This document shows positions 33,938 through 46,614 of a DNA stretch of 64,000 nucleotides, piece after piece. Every line of letters begins with the position of its first letter. The stretch's first letter is position 1. A program made the position numbers and the translations under genes. The stretch covers positions 49,823,883-49,887,882 of the forward strand of contig NC_064436.1 of NCBI RefSeq assembly GCF_023343835.1. The letters are read 5' to 3'. The DNA comes from Lagopus muta. Its lineage: Eukaryota; Chordata; Aves; Galliformes; Phasianidae. Under the pieces are notes generated by a model, which did not search any database, was not told the origin of the DNA, and worked only from the letters and a program-made list of their open reading frames with translations.

Positions 33938-34065
33938 CTCTTTCACACCTCTACAATCCACATCTCCCTTCATTTCAAAACCATTTCCCCTTGTCCTATC
34001 ACAGCAGACCACACTAAAGAGTCTGTTCCCTTCTTTTTTACAGCCCCCTCTTAACTGGTGCTTTA
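33938..34065 (-). repeat. CR1 LINE fragment (minus)
   Basis: The reverse complement reads GGGCTGTAAAAAAGAAGGGA, then TGATAGGACAAGGGGAAATG and GTTTTGAAATGAAGG, encoding the CR1 DRTRGNGF motif. The microsatellite begins where the CR1 sequence would continue. Confidence 0.8.
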
Positions 34066-34274
34066 TTACACTGTCTTGTGCTGAACTCTTAACTTCCTAA
34101 TTGCAAGCTCATTGGATTAGGGATTAATGTTTTTAAACACATTTTACAGACTTATACAGTACTGTTTTTTTCTTCTTTAAGGGTGAGGTTTGTGTTATTT
34201 ATATTCAGTATCAATTTTCCCTAGCATCTTTACTGAACATTATGCGTGTTCTCATTGTAGATGACGACACAACC

Positions 34275-37200
34275 GCAAATAATATTCTGATGGCTTTATT
34301 AACAGTTATCATAGATATGTATTTTGTACTAAATATGAGGACTGTACAGTACAAATTTCTGTTCACAGTTCAACATGACAAAATGTCATTACTGAATTCC
34401 CATTGGCTACCAAAGTAGAAACAGTAAAAGTACATTAAACATTCACATCTTTAGTAAGAAAGATTACCAAAATGTATCCATATTTGCAAGTTATAGTAAC
34501 GCACACTAGAAACCTTTAATTACCCATTCAGTCTTATTAGCTTATAAAATATATTACATTTTCTTTAAAAAAAAAAAAAATCTGCATAGTTTATACACGT
34601 ATTGAAGTAAATATAACATCCCTGCTATATTTGCAGGTGAGAGATGCTAAGCGAAAAGATTATTTTGACCCTCTAACATTTGAAGTACATAAATAGCGTA
34701 AAAGGTGCTAGTATCTGTAAAATGTAATGAAAACTGGTGTAGCCCTATTCGGATATGTAAAATGGATTTATATTCTACACATAGCTAACCTCGGCAGAGA
34801 CAACAATGCATTTGGACAAGATGTGGCATTAGAAATATTGCTGCAGAATGGCAGTTATATTTAAATGAAACCACACCATAACACCTGCTGAGCTTTTTGG
34901 GATTGTCACAGAACCCAGTAAAACATTGTAACAAAAGGATGAAGCAGGAGCAGTATCATTTGTTACTCACTGCACGGTGCAGCACTGCTAGTGAAAGGAT
35001 TTTTTTTTTAAGATAATCACCTCTTGCAGGATTAGTCTGTCTCGTTATCTAAACAGGCCTCTCTTTAAGCCATACATGGAACAGGCTGTTTTATTAGAAG
35101 TATTTAGTTGTGTGGTTTAAAGAATTTCACAACAGCCCTCAAACCAAAATTTGTTAAATGAGTCAACGAGCCACAAAAGATGTAAACACGCGTTTTCAGC
35201 TGAAAGATGAAAGCCTATGCACATGTGGCTTCTTTGACATTCCACAGAGACACCCACAGACCAAGTGAGAAATCCTACAAAGCATTTACCTGAAACAGAC
35301 TGAAATATTTATATTTAATATTTAAATTTCTGGTGTCCTAAATCACAAGGCACATAGCTAAAGACACTTAAAAGTTCTATTGCATCTCTGCTGTCTTCAT
35401 CTCCACCATTATCATAAATATTTTCAGGAAAAAGGTACATAGGCAAATTAAAGGACGCCTCTATGGTACTTTAGATTTCTATTAAAAAATAAATGTGAAA
35501 ATCTTAAAAGAGGAGTATTGGAAAGAAATGCTGCTTTATCATCCTAAATCCCAGGCATTTCAATCTGTTAAGCTAAACATGGGATCTGTTGTCCTTGACC
35601 CACTTGTGGGTCAATAGGATCTCACCTCTTTCTGCACCCTTGAACAGGCTGAGAATTGTTTTTATCCCAGGACACCACATAGCTGTATGCTTGTATTTGA
35701 TGCTATAGCAGTTCCACATTGCCCTCTGCCAGTGACAGCTCAATGTCAATGAACCACCATCACTACCTGGAGTCTTGCAAGTGAAGCTAAGTCTGACTCC
35801 CTATGACATTGCTCACTCCAAAAATAAAAGATAAAAATCCAATGATAAAGCACAATTTTAAACCAGTTGCTCATTAACAGCAATCTCTTTCCCACATGTT
35901 CATCAGTGTTAGTAATGGAGTAGTCAGACACAAAGGGACCAATTGGTTTCTGAAGTTTTTCGGTTCTGAATGGATCAGTCAAGCCCTAGGTCCTGAGGAT
36001 GCATGGCAACATAAAGAGCCTAAAGATTTTCTCTACAAAAGGTGCAGAACGGCCTTAGCCATGGTAATCCCCATTCTGCCCTTTGCAGAGCACAGATGTT
36101 CCTTAAATAAACTTGACAGTTTCATATTCACATATGTAAGATTTGCTACACAATTTGAGCAATAGTTTGCATTTTATAGCAATCACTATGAACATTTTTC
36201 TCTAAGAACAGATCTCCTCTCTCTCCACTCATGGGTACCCAAGGTGAGCTGGAAACCCCACCATCAAGGAAGCAAATGTGGAAGGCTCCTCATGTTCCAG
36301 CTGTGCACCTGCAGATGATTTCAGGCTGCTGCTCTTGGACTCCCCACAGCCCAGCGTTGCTCTCCACAGGTCCTGAGGTACCCACCTGAGGATGGACCTC
36401 CAACCTGACTCCTCCTGGAGGACTCTGCAAACCTCCTCCCCACGGCCCTGTTTTCCAGTGGGGCTTTCCAAGACAAAGGAAGATCTGATTTTTACCAAGT
36501 TTATATGGCACGCAATTATGTTCACCTCACATGGGGTGAAGAACAAACACTCAACAGTTGCTCAAGTCTAGACAAACAGATCCTGTTTCTTTTTAGTACC
36601 ACAGAACCTGACAGCTAATAGAGAGAAACCCTCCCTCCTGTGGAAAAGTTCCAAGTACTGGAACATTGCTAAGATCAGCTGGTTGTCTGAATTCAGTTTG
36701 CTTGTATTTGAGCAATTGAGTTGTGTTTACTACTGACAGGGGAGTTGGTGACACGTTTTAATGCGATGGATGCATCCACAAGGGAAGCTCCATCTACTGA
36801 GCACTGCGAGAATACCAGAGCCACAGATCAGAGCTGTCAAATGGATGATCTGGCACATACTTTTAACCAGATACATGACTCAGTTTATCACGTAAGTGCT
36901 TCATATTTGATGCCATTTTGTCATTAAAATATTGTGAATATTTCAAAATACTGTAGTGTATTAAAGTGGCACTTGCAACAATACATTGGAGCATTTCTGA
37001 CATGATGATTTCTATTTTCTGAGGTACAGTAAGGAGAAAAAAATTATTTAGAGGAAACATAAGGGAATGATTACAGAGGGACAGTCTATAATCCTGGAAT
37101 GAGGTGTGGAAGGTTTCTATGAATATCTTTTAATGCCATGTTATAGGAGAGTACCGTGTATGTTCCATCCACTCAGTTGCACAGAAAACAGACATACAGT

Positions 37201-37952
37201 GTCACACAAGATCTTCATTTAACAAATCCACCAGGGCAGTATGCAATAAAAACATGGTTGAATACTATACTATAATACAAAGGACAGATGGCATTGGTTT
37301 AGATGCACAGTGTTATGTACAGACCAGTTTCTCCTAATTTTTCTTCTTGACTGAGGTGATACTGTGACTCAATCTTTCTGTAAAGTATATTGCTTAGATT
37401 TACTTCTACAGTGTTACCCACTGTTTGGGCAGAGGGGATTTCTAAATCAGGTGTCTTTCTAAAACTGTTGTATTAATTATACTGCAGAAATCAGCAAGGT
37501 TGAGGAAGTCCATTCATTGCATTGCTGAGCATAAAATGAGAGTATGCCTTGCACAGGGCACATAAACAATGTCTCTGCCAAGGATGAGCATTTTGGATAC
37601 TCAATAACATCTACTAGTTTATCAGTATACACTGGGTTGATTATATGAAGAAACCAACAAAAGCTGTTTGTTTACAAATTCCCTTATTCACAATGGAATA
37701 CATTAAACACACTCTCTGAAGAAAGGGTTTGCTTAGCATCCCCAGGAGAAAGAAAAACAAAACAAAACAAAACAACTGTTCACATTCTTTAGGTCTGACC
37801 CGTGGCAAGGACATCGAAGGGTAAGATAACATCTAGTACTGACCATATGTAAGCTTTTAATGGTATAAACTACAGAGATTCAGACCAGCTGAACTCGAAT
37901 TAAAATGCATGTGTAAAAAAAAATGTTGAGAGGAGTCGGGGGCAGAAGACAC
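34275..37952 (-). other. KLF3: Probable KLF3 3' UTR
   Basis: About 3.7 kb between the KLF3 stop codon and a minus-strand AATAAA (34295-34300). No interspersed repeats were recognised in it, in contrast to the repeat-rich DNA immediately to its left, which fits a transcribed, constrained 3' UTR. It is AT-rich with many TTTAAA/ATTTA motifs. A second minus-strand AATAAA at 35090-35095 would give a shorter isoform. Confidence 0.55.
34295..34300 (-). terminator. KLF3: Candidate KLF3 polyadenylation signal
   Basis: TTTATT on the plus strand, i.e. AATAAA in the KLF3 sense, at the left end of the repeat-free tract. Confidence 0.5.
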
Positions 37953-39274
<1,322 letters not shown>

Positions 39275-39435
39275 CTGTGTGGGTTCTTCTGTGAGCCTTC
39301 AGATGGGAGCTTTTAGTGTAGACCTTGTTGCAGCCTTCATAATCGCACCGATGTATTCTGCGTTTTCTTTGCGTGTCTGGCGACTCCACTGGCAAAGGTC
39401 TCTTCCCTGGCTGAACTATAACCGAAGGGTGATTC
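39275..39435 (-). CDS. KLF3: KLF3 coding exon 4: zinc finger 1
   Basis: This 161-bp exon encodes residues 235-287 with a split codon at each end. It includes [20 protein letters not shown], the basic TQRKRRIHR stretch, and finger 1 (Cys264, Cys269, His282, His286) ending HRRTHT before the donor GTTTGA. The sequence agrees almost residue for residue with mammalian KLF3. The acceptor AACATTGAACAG has a weak pyrimidine tract but gives the correct frame (GAG AAT CAC). Confidence 0.96.
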
Positions 39436-39954
39436 CTGTTCAATGTTAAAAATGAGAAACATTTAGCACAGCAAACCTCAGTTACTATGATCCATCACAG
39501 AGCCCCATATTCACTACTATGCTGTCTCTTGGCAAAAAGAACAGCATTACAGGCATGTCGAAAAATTCAAGAGGCTTCAACAAATTTCATGCATTCTAGC
39601 AGTAATAGTTGTAAGTATTCACTTACACTGTGGCACAATGTAGCCATTTCTGCTAGCTTTTTTTAAACTTAGGAAGGAAAAAACCTCTCGAAATCCAGGC
39701 TTTCAGAAAAACCCAGGGTTTTTAATCTATGAGTTCACAGCGAACTCCTGTTTATTTATTTGCAGTTTTTCTTCTGCCTTAAAAGGCAGCTAATTGGCCT
39801 GTAATTGGAAACAGCTATTCCATACGATTAAAGGAATTGTATCTCCAGGCTTTCAAAGCAGAACTCAATCTTTATTGTTCCAGCCACTCCTTTACAGAGT
39901 AATTAAGAATTTCCTGTTTGGTGCTGGCAGGAGGGTGCGGCCTCCCTGTCCCAC

Positions 39955-39962
39955 TGACGTCA
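39955..39962. promoter_or_regulatory. Palindromic CRE (TGACGTCA) in KLF3 intron
   Basis: Full CREB/ATF consensus octamer in a short, locally GC-richer part of the intron, 0.5 kb upstream in the sense direction of the finger-1 exon. Function is not shown by the sequence alone. Confidence 0.4.
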
Positions 39963-41868
39963 ATTCCTAAAAGCAGAGTTTAGCCTGGGTGACACACCCA
40001 CAGGATGTCTGAAGTTAGATCTCCACCTTCATAAACATCACTTTTCTCTTTGAAGCCCACAGGTACAAGGCAGGTAAGACATGGGGCGAGGGCCTACAGA
40101 CCTCTATAAAAAATGAAGTATAAACATTTGTGCCTCCAAAAACCCATCCTAAAAGATGTAATACTCATAAACTACTGATATTTTAACAAGCTGGCTGCAG
40201 AATTGGGCAGAACCTTGATTCTTTCTTCCATCTTAATGCTAGAAAAGGAGGTGACAGAACTGCAAGCAGCATTGCAAGTCCTGCAACCACACAAAGCTGC
40301 ATTTTCCAGCTAATCACCAGATCCATATTGATACTTCTGATGTATTTTTTAGCCTGTAGCTGAAACTTAATACATAAAGTGCAGATATTTGTGCTCCTTG
40401 CGGTAAGACCAGCTCCTCCATCTGACAGAGAGAAGCTTTCTACGCTTCCACTCCTTCCTCTGTGACAGTGTTTCAAATTTCTTTACCAACTGATTTATAT
40501 TAAAAATCACTATCTGAGGAGTCTTTGACACTTCAACCAAGTTCTTCTAGGGCTTGTTTTTCAGAAACGCTGCATGACTGCTTCTCATAGCAAAGCTATA
40601 GGCATGTACAGGTCCTTTGGTAAAATGTAAAAAAGACATCAGGCACAGCAAAGAAAATTTTGTGCATAATTGAACAAGAAAAGTAGATTAATTTCTATTA
40701 ATCTCCACAGTAGCAAGGTGGAAATTACTGATGTGAGAAAAGTTTCACTCAAGTATTCTTCTGTTATTACAGCTACCAGCTTCAGACTGGGAGCCAAATT
40801 CTGCTCCATGGGTGTTTCTGCTACTGCTGATTGACATACTCTTCAAGTACACAATAAATCTAGCTAAAAATACTGTAATGGCAGGAAACCCCAGGCGATG
40901 ATTTTAGACACGGATGTACACACTCTTCAATAAGAAAGGCAGGTTTTGAGCTTCTAATGACAAGCTTCTCTAAAGCAATGCTCAGTTTTAATGCAACTGC
41001 ACACCAGTCTTTCTGGATAATATCTGACTTAGCACAGCAAGTAGACTTGGTTTTGGACATGGTAACAGCTGGAAAAATGGAGCAAAAGGCACTGACTGTA
41101 TGTTGTTTGTGTTCATGACCTAAGAGTACATAAATAAAATGGTGAATATCCGTCTCTGTCTCATTTTCCCTTTGGAGGAAAGGAGGCTGCCAAGACTACA
41201 GAATGTTAACAATATTCAGATGTGGGGGAGGGGCACTTTAAAAAATGGTTCATATAGTGTCAGAAATCAGAGGTAAAAACTAAACAACTGTCAATAATAA
41301 ATCACAGCTCCTTCTTCAATTTCTTCTTATGCAAGACAGAAATCCATGCAATTCTCATCAGGTAAGCATCATTATTTAACAGTTACCTTCCAAAAATCAT
41401 TTTACGATTTTAGCAAGATTTTTTCTTCTTTACCAGCAGATCACAGTGCACTGGAAGTGTAAGTTAGACTTCAACACTCATGCTTGCAAGAAAAAAGAAC
41501 TAATCAGGCTTCTTATACTTGACAGATTTTTTTACTTTAAGTTTGATTTTGGAAACAATTGTACAGTTGCTTCACTTATCAGATGTGCTGGCAAGTCTTG
41601 AAATATCTACAGAAATGCCAGCAAAATTATGTACGTAATTCATCTGCCTAAAACCAAAGTTAATGTAAAATCAGTTACTTAAAAATGAAACTGAAAGACT
41701 CCTAAGTCTCTTTAATATAACCTCTCTCTGTCTGAATAGCATACTTTGGACAGCTGGAATCCAAAAAAAATGATAAGAAATTGTGTAATTAGACCTCATA
41801 ATGCAGAGAGCGGCTGATGATGCTGTGAGACCACAGGAAATTTTACAGACGTTTAAGTCTCATCTTTT

Positions 41869-42027
41869 AACTTGAATGATTTGTCTATTTTTTTAAATAA
41901 TAAAAAGCTAAAAGCTGCAACTGCTGTAGATGCTGCAGAATTTGAACTTGAAAGAGCTGAGCAAGAACTGCAGCTCTGCAGACTGCTGGGAAACAACGGA
42001 AGTCATTGCAACATAAGGACTGTGTCT
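41869..42027. repeat. 159-bp duplicated segment, copy 1
   Basis: Aligns gap-free to 42962-43120 (offset 1093 bp) with about three mismatches. Landmarks: AACTTGAATGATTTGT, AATAATAAAAAGCTAAAAGC, TGTAGATGCTGCAGAATTTG, GGAAGTCATTGCAACATAAG. Confidence 0.95.
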
Positions 42028-42961
42028 CCATAAACAGAATGCTCCTGCATGGTCAAGCAGAGAAGATGCTTAGGAACAACATAACCAACAGTGTACCAAT
42101 GCTTCTTATACTTCTTACTGAATGTTATGCTCTTTGCTCAGCGGATGGATTTCCTGTGGAAACTGGTCTCACAGGGAAATAATTAATGCAAATCACTAAT
42201 GCAGGTGACAAGTCTACAGAAGTCTCAGCCCAAGAGGAAGGGTGTGTTGTAAGCCAGGAACAGCCCTTGCTGGTCTGCTCTTATTCAAGAGGCCTAACGA
42301 GACAAAGGTGAAGCACAGCGTTCGGTTGCCCTAACCCTGCAGAAGTTAGGTCCAAGTACAGACAGACCTGGCTGCTGTGAGTGGAAAGCTCTTAGGGAAG
42401 TTAAGTATCCATCTGGTAAACATGGATATTTACAGTTTTCTTGTAATAGAACAAACAAGCTTACTTCTAAATAAACAGCATACTGTCTACAAAAGCTAGC
42501 TGGCAACCAGTTCACTGCACACAAAATGCCACACCAATAGACAGCGTGCAAGCCCAGAGCAATGCCTGCTGAAAGGTGAGCCAGGACTTGGGCAGTCCCA
42601 TGGTTTTGGTAAGCTGGCATAATTCTCCAAAGGGAAACAGTAGATGGAAGCATAGCCATGGTCCATCAGGTACTGCCTAAGAATCTTTCCATCAACATCA
42701 AAAAGTTTCTTCCCAGACCTCAATTCTTCTGCCTAGCCCCTGCTCTGCCTTCTACTGTTTTAAACCAGGACAGATCTGCAGTGATCTCAGTAACAGCTGT
42801 ATCAGTACTTGCCTGGAAACAAGTGGCTGAGGGGGAAGAGAGAGACCTTCAGGAACTACTTAAACTGCGAATCCCAAAACACTGGCCTCAGGTAAGCAAG
42901 GAACTTCAATGAATAGACAAAGAACTTGTACACCTGAGGGTTTTCTTTCCACTGAATTGCC

Positions 42962-43120
42962 AACTTGAATGATTTGTTTTTTTTTTTAAATAATAAAAAG
43001 CTAAAAGCTACAACTGCTGTAGATGCTGCAGAATTTGAACTTGAAAGAGCTGAGCAAGAACTGCAGCTCTGCAGACTGCTGGGAAACAACGGAAGTCATT
43101 GCAACATAAGGACTGTGTCT
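42962..43120. repeat. 159-bp duplicated segment, copy 2, abutting CR1
   Basis: Second copy, same orientation. It stops at GACTGTGTCT, exactly where CR1 sequence starts. Copy 1 continues beyond this point into unrelated unique DNA. Confidence 0.95.
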
Positions 43121-45195
43121 TCCCTTGGGAGTTACTTCTCAAGGGTGAAGAGGCCCAGGAAGCCTGGACGCTCCTCAAGACGGAAATCTTAAAGGCACAA
43201 GAACAGGCTGTCCCTGAGTGCCGTAAGGCAAGCCGTAGGGGAAGACAACCAGTGTGGATGAGCCGGGAACTACTGCTGAGACTCAGGGAGAAAAAGAGAG
43301 TCTACGTCCTCTGGAAGAAGGGACAGGCTGCTTGGGGAGATTACGAAGAAGTAGCTAAGGTATGCAGGGAGGAAGTTAGGAAGGTGAAAGCCCAACTTGA
43401 ACTCAGGTTGGCCACTGCATTAAAAGACAAAAAAAAATCCTTTTATAAATATATTAACGGCAAAAGAAGAATCGAAGATAATTCTCATCCTACACTTGAT
43501 GCAGCAGGGAATGTGGCCACTGAGGACAAGGAGAGGGCTGAGGTCCTCAATGCCTTCTTTACATCTACCTTTAATAGCCAGATCAGTTATCCTCTGGGCT
43601 TTTTATGACATGATCTGCAAGTCTGGGACGCTGCTCAGAATATGCCCCCAGCGATTCAGGTGGAGACAGTCAGAGAGCTTCTCCTCCATCAGGACAGTCA
43701 CAAGTCCAGGGAGCTGGCAGAGGTGATTGCTAAGCCCCTCTCAGCCATCTATAAGTGCTCCTGGTTAACTGATGAGGTCCCAGAGGATTGGAGGCTTGCT
43801 GATGTTGACTCCCATCTTCAAGAAGGGCCATAAGGAGGATTCAGGGAACTATAGGCCTGTTAGCCTGACCTTGGTACCAGGGAAAGTTATGGAGCAAATC
43901 ATCTTGGATGAGATCGCACGGCATGTGCGTGGTGTCCAGGGGATCAGGCCCAGCCAGCACAGATTCATGAAAGGCAGGTGGTGCTTGACCAACCTCATCT
44001 CCTTCTATGACTGGGTGACTAGTCTGATAGATGAGGGAAGGGCCATTGATATAGTCTACCTAGACTTCAGCAAAGCCTTTGACAAGGTCCCTCACAGGCT
44101 TCTTCTGGGGAAACTGGCTGCCTGTGGCCTGGATAGGTACACCCTTCTTTGGGTAAGGAACTGGCTAGAGGGCTGTGCCCAGCGGTTAGTGGTTAATGGA
44201 GTTAAGTCCAGCTGGTGACCCGTTACGAGTGGTGTCCCCCAGGTGTCGGTACTGGGGCCCATCTTGTTTAATAAGTTTATTGATGACCTAGATGAGGGGA
44301 TTGAGTGTACTCTCAGCAAGTTTGCAGATGACACCAAGCTGGGAGGTGGTGTTGATCTGCCTGAGGGCAGGGAGGCCCTTCAGAGGGATTTAGACAGGCT
44401 GGATCGCTGGGCTGAAGTGAATGGCATGAGGTTCAAGAAGGCCAACTGCCAGGTCCTGCACTTTGGGCACAACAACCCCATGCAGTGTTATAGGCTTGGG
44501 GATGAGTGGCTGGATGAGTGTGAAGAAGAGAAGGACCTGGGGGTGTTGGTTGATGCTCGGCTGAACATGAGCCGACAGTGTGGGCCAACGGCATCCTGGC
44601 CTGCATTAGGAATAGTGTGGCCAGCAGGAGCAGGGAGGTGATCATCCCCCTGTACTCAGCACTGGTGAGGCCACACCTCAAGTACTGCGTTCAGTTTTGG
44701 GCTCCTCACTACAGGAAAGACATTGAGGTCCTGGAGCGTGTCCAGAGAAGGGCAACGAAACTGGTGAGGGGTCTGGAGCACAAGTCTTATGAGGAGCGGC
44801 TGAAGGAGCTGGGATTGTTCAGTCTGGAGAAGAGGAGGCTCAGGGGAGACCTCACTGCAATCTACAACCTCCTGAAGGGAGGTTGTGGTGAAGAGGGATT
44901 TGGCCTCTTCTCCCAGGCAATGAGCAGGACACGGGGCAATGGCCACAAGTTGTATCAGAGGTTTGGGTTGGACATAAGGAAGAACTGTTTCTCTCAGAGA
45001 GTGGTCAGGCACTGGAATGGCTGCCAGGGAGGTGGTGGAGTCGCCGTCCCTGGCAGTGTTCAAGAGGCGTCTGGATGACGTGCTGCGTTATATGGTTTAG
45101 TGCTTGTGGTGGCAATGGTGATGAGGAGACGGTTGGACTGGATGATCTTGTAGGTCGTTTCCAACCTTGTGATTCTATGATTGTATGATTCTAAG
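43121..45195 (+). mobile_element. CR1 LINE, about 2 kb, antisense in KLF3 intron
   Basis: 5'-truncated non-LTR retrotransposon. In order it shows: ORF2 sequence upstream of the reverse transcriptase (ASRRGRQPVWMSRELLLRLR, KDKKKSFYKYINGKRR); reverse transcriptase with [31 protein letters not shown] and the catalytic FADD block (KFADDTKL); the C-terminal domain ([38 protein letters not shown]); and a 3' end TTTCCAACCTTGTGATTCTA with ATTGTATGATTCTAAG. Several frame breaks: the ORF is interrupted near 43600, 43830, 44218 and 44600. The upstream endonuclease is missing. It cannot be autonomous. It lies antisense to KLF3 transcription. Confidence 0.95.
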
Positions 45196-45608
45196 ATTTT
45201 TTAGAAGATGAAGAGGTCCACCAAGAAAGTCACAGGAATATTTTTAAGGAAGGGTATTTTAGATAGTGTAAATACTGAGATCAGTATTAAATGTTTTTGA
45301 AATATTTTTCTAGTTTGTTGCTGGTTTTATATAAAGATATCACTAGCTTATTGCAGTTCTACATCCAGTGAATTGTAGGATTGGAACCAACATTACTTTA
45401 GAAATGTGGTTGCTACGTAGAAATACACATCTATGTATGATGAAAGAGAACAAAAGCTGAAACTGCATCTCACAATGGGGAGAAAGTTTTTCTGGATTTT
45501 ACTATAAGCACAGCAACTTTCTATCTCGTTCCTTAAAATTAGTTAAATATTGCACTGAACTGCATTTCGTTACTTTGCTGATTTGGGAACTACTGTTAAA
45601 TTACTTAC

Positions 45609-45756
45609 TCTTGCAGCATTACTTCCTGGGGAGACAATGAGGTCATTGGAGGTGACATTCGTTCAGGATAGAAGTCAGTCTTTGCTGGTTCGCTTCCCGG
45701 TTCTACTTTAATTGCTTTCTTCAGAGCAGGCTTCTCAAAGGACTCAATAACAGGCA
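45609..45756 (-). CDS. KLF3: KLF3 coding exon 3
   Basis: This 148-bp exon encodes residues 185-233 plus part of Glu234. It begins VPVIESFEKP and includes AIKVEPGSEP, which matches the SUMO-acceptor psi-K-x-E site (Lys201 here) known in KLF3, then MSPPMTSLSPQEVMLQE. The acceptor is CCCCCACACAG and the donor GTAAGT. Phases (1 in, 2 out) fit both neighbouring exons exactly. Confidence 0.95.
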
Positions 45757-46118
45757 CTGTGTGGGGGAAGGTCAGAGATGGAAGACAACGTATCAAAAAC
45801 ATGAAGAGCCACATAAATAAAAGATACACCTAAGAATCTGTAGTTAATACTAAAACTGGAAGGTTTTGTATTTCTGTCCTGATGAACTATGATGAAAAGA
45901 ATTTCAATTCACTTTTTCATCAGTTCAAATCTCAGTAGATCTACCATGACAAACAACTTTCACGCACATTTAAAGTGCAACTGAATGCAACCCTGCTAAG
46001 TTTCATGAAATATTTACATAGTGAATTATACGTGTATAATTAGTGTATTTTAGAAAATGGATATATAGTCATTTTCCCAGTACGAGAGGACAAAAAACAC
46101 AACTCTGACAGCACCAAC
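45757..46118 (-). other. KLF3: Short KLF3 intron
   Basis: About 360 bp between coding exons 2 and 3, donor GTTGGT and acceptor CCCCCACACAG. No features inside. Confidence 0.9.
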
Positions 46119-46614
46119 CTTGCATGCTGCTTGGACTTTCCATTTCATCTGTAAGGACTGTAGATACCATGATGGGCTGCTGGAGATGGGGAGCATACAT
46201 GAAAGGAACTGGCTGGACAACAACAGGCTGAATGACTGGGAGTATCCCAGGGCTTCTCAGTCCGTGGCGGGAAAGAGCAGCAGCCATTACAGGAGGGATT
46301 GTTATAGGCATGGATAACGGCTGGACTCCTGGGGGTGACGGTGTGAATTTACTGATGGGAGAGCTGGGTGAGGACAGAGTCAATCCAGGAGAAGTTCTCC
46401 TATGCACAGTCTGAAATTTTAAAGGTGAAGGAGAACTGCCAGCCGAAGGCGGTGAGCTTCGCTTGTTCACCGTAAGGTCTACTGGTTCCATCTGGATTCC
46501 ATTCGACAGTCTGTCAGGGTTTGAGTAGAATTTATTGTGCAACATGCTTGGTGCAGAATAAATGACGCTGTATTTGTTTGGCTTCATTTGGTCCATGTAA
46601 TTGGATGGGTACGA
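46119..46614 (-). CDS. KLF3: KLF3 coding exon 2: repression domain
   Basis: Large 496-bp exon, residues 20-184, encoding most of the proline- and serine-rich N-terminal repression domain of this transcriptional repressor. It starts SYPSNYMDQMKPNKYSVIYS after the acceptor CTTTTTCTGACAG. It carries PVDLT at residues about 63-67, the motif through which KLF3 recruits the corepressor CtBP. It continues through TVNKRSSPPSAG, the block PPVMAAALSRHGLRSPGILP and VIQPVVVQPVPFMY, all closely matching mammalian KLF3, and ends SPSSMQ at a GTTGGT donor in phase 1. The frame beyond the donor is intron. Confidence 0.97.

Larger units (their letters stand above)
39436..45608 (-). other. KLF3: KLF3 intron with CR1 and duplication
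   Basis: About 6.2 kb of intron. It holds a consensus CRE near 39955, a 159-bp duplicated segment at 41869 and 42962, and a CR1 element of about 2 kb. Remaining parts show no exon or RNA gene. Confidence 0.75.

Noticed and set aside
33764-34017. Lys/Gly/Arg-rich and Leu/Pro/Ala/Cys-rich frames across the microsatellite
   Set aside because: Pure products of translating TTCC/TGCC repeats plus a CR1 fragment.
42028-42961. Idea that the 159-bp repeats are LTRs of a small element enclosing 42028-42961
   Set aside because: The repeats lack TG...CA ends, no target duplication, primer site or coding remnant was seen, and one repeat abuts a CR1. A local duplication explains them better.
43099-43608. 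169-codon frame starting in the duplicated segment and continuing into CR1
   Set aside because: The first codons come from unrelated intron DNA fused by chance to the CR1 ORF2 frame. It is not a host exon, and the strand is opposite to KLF3.
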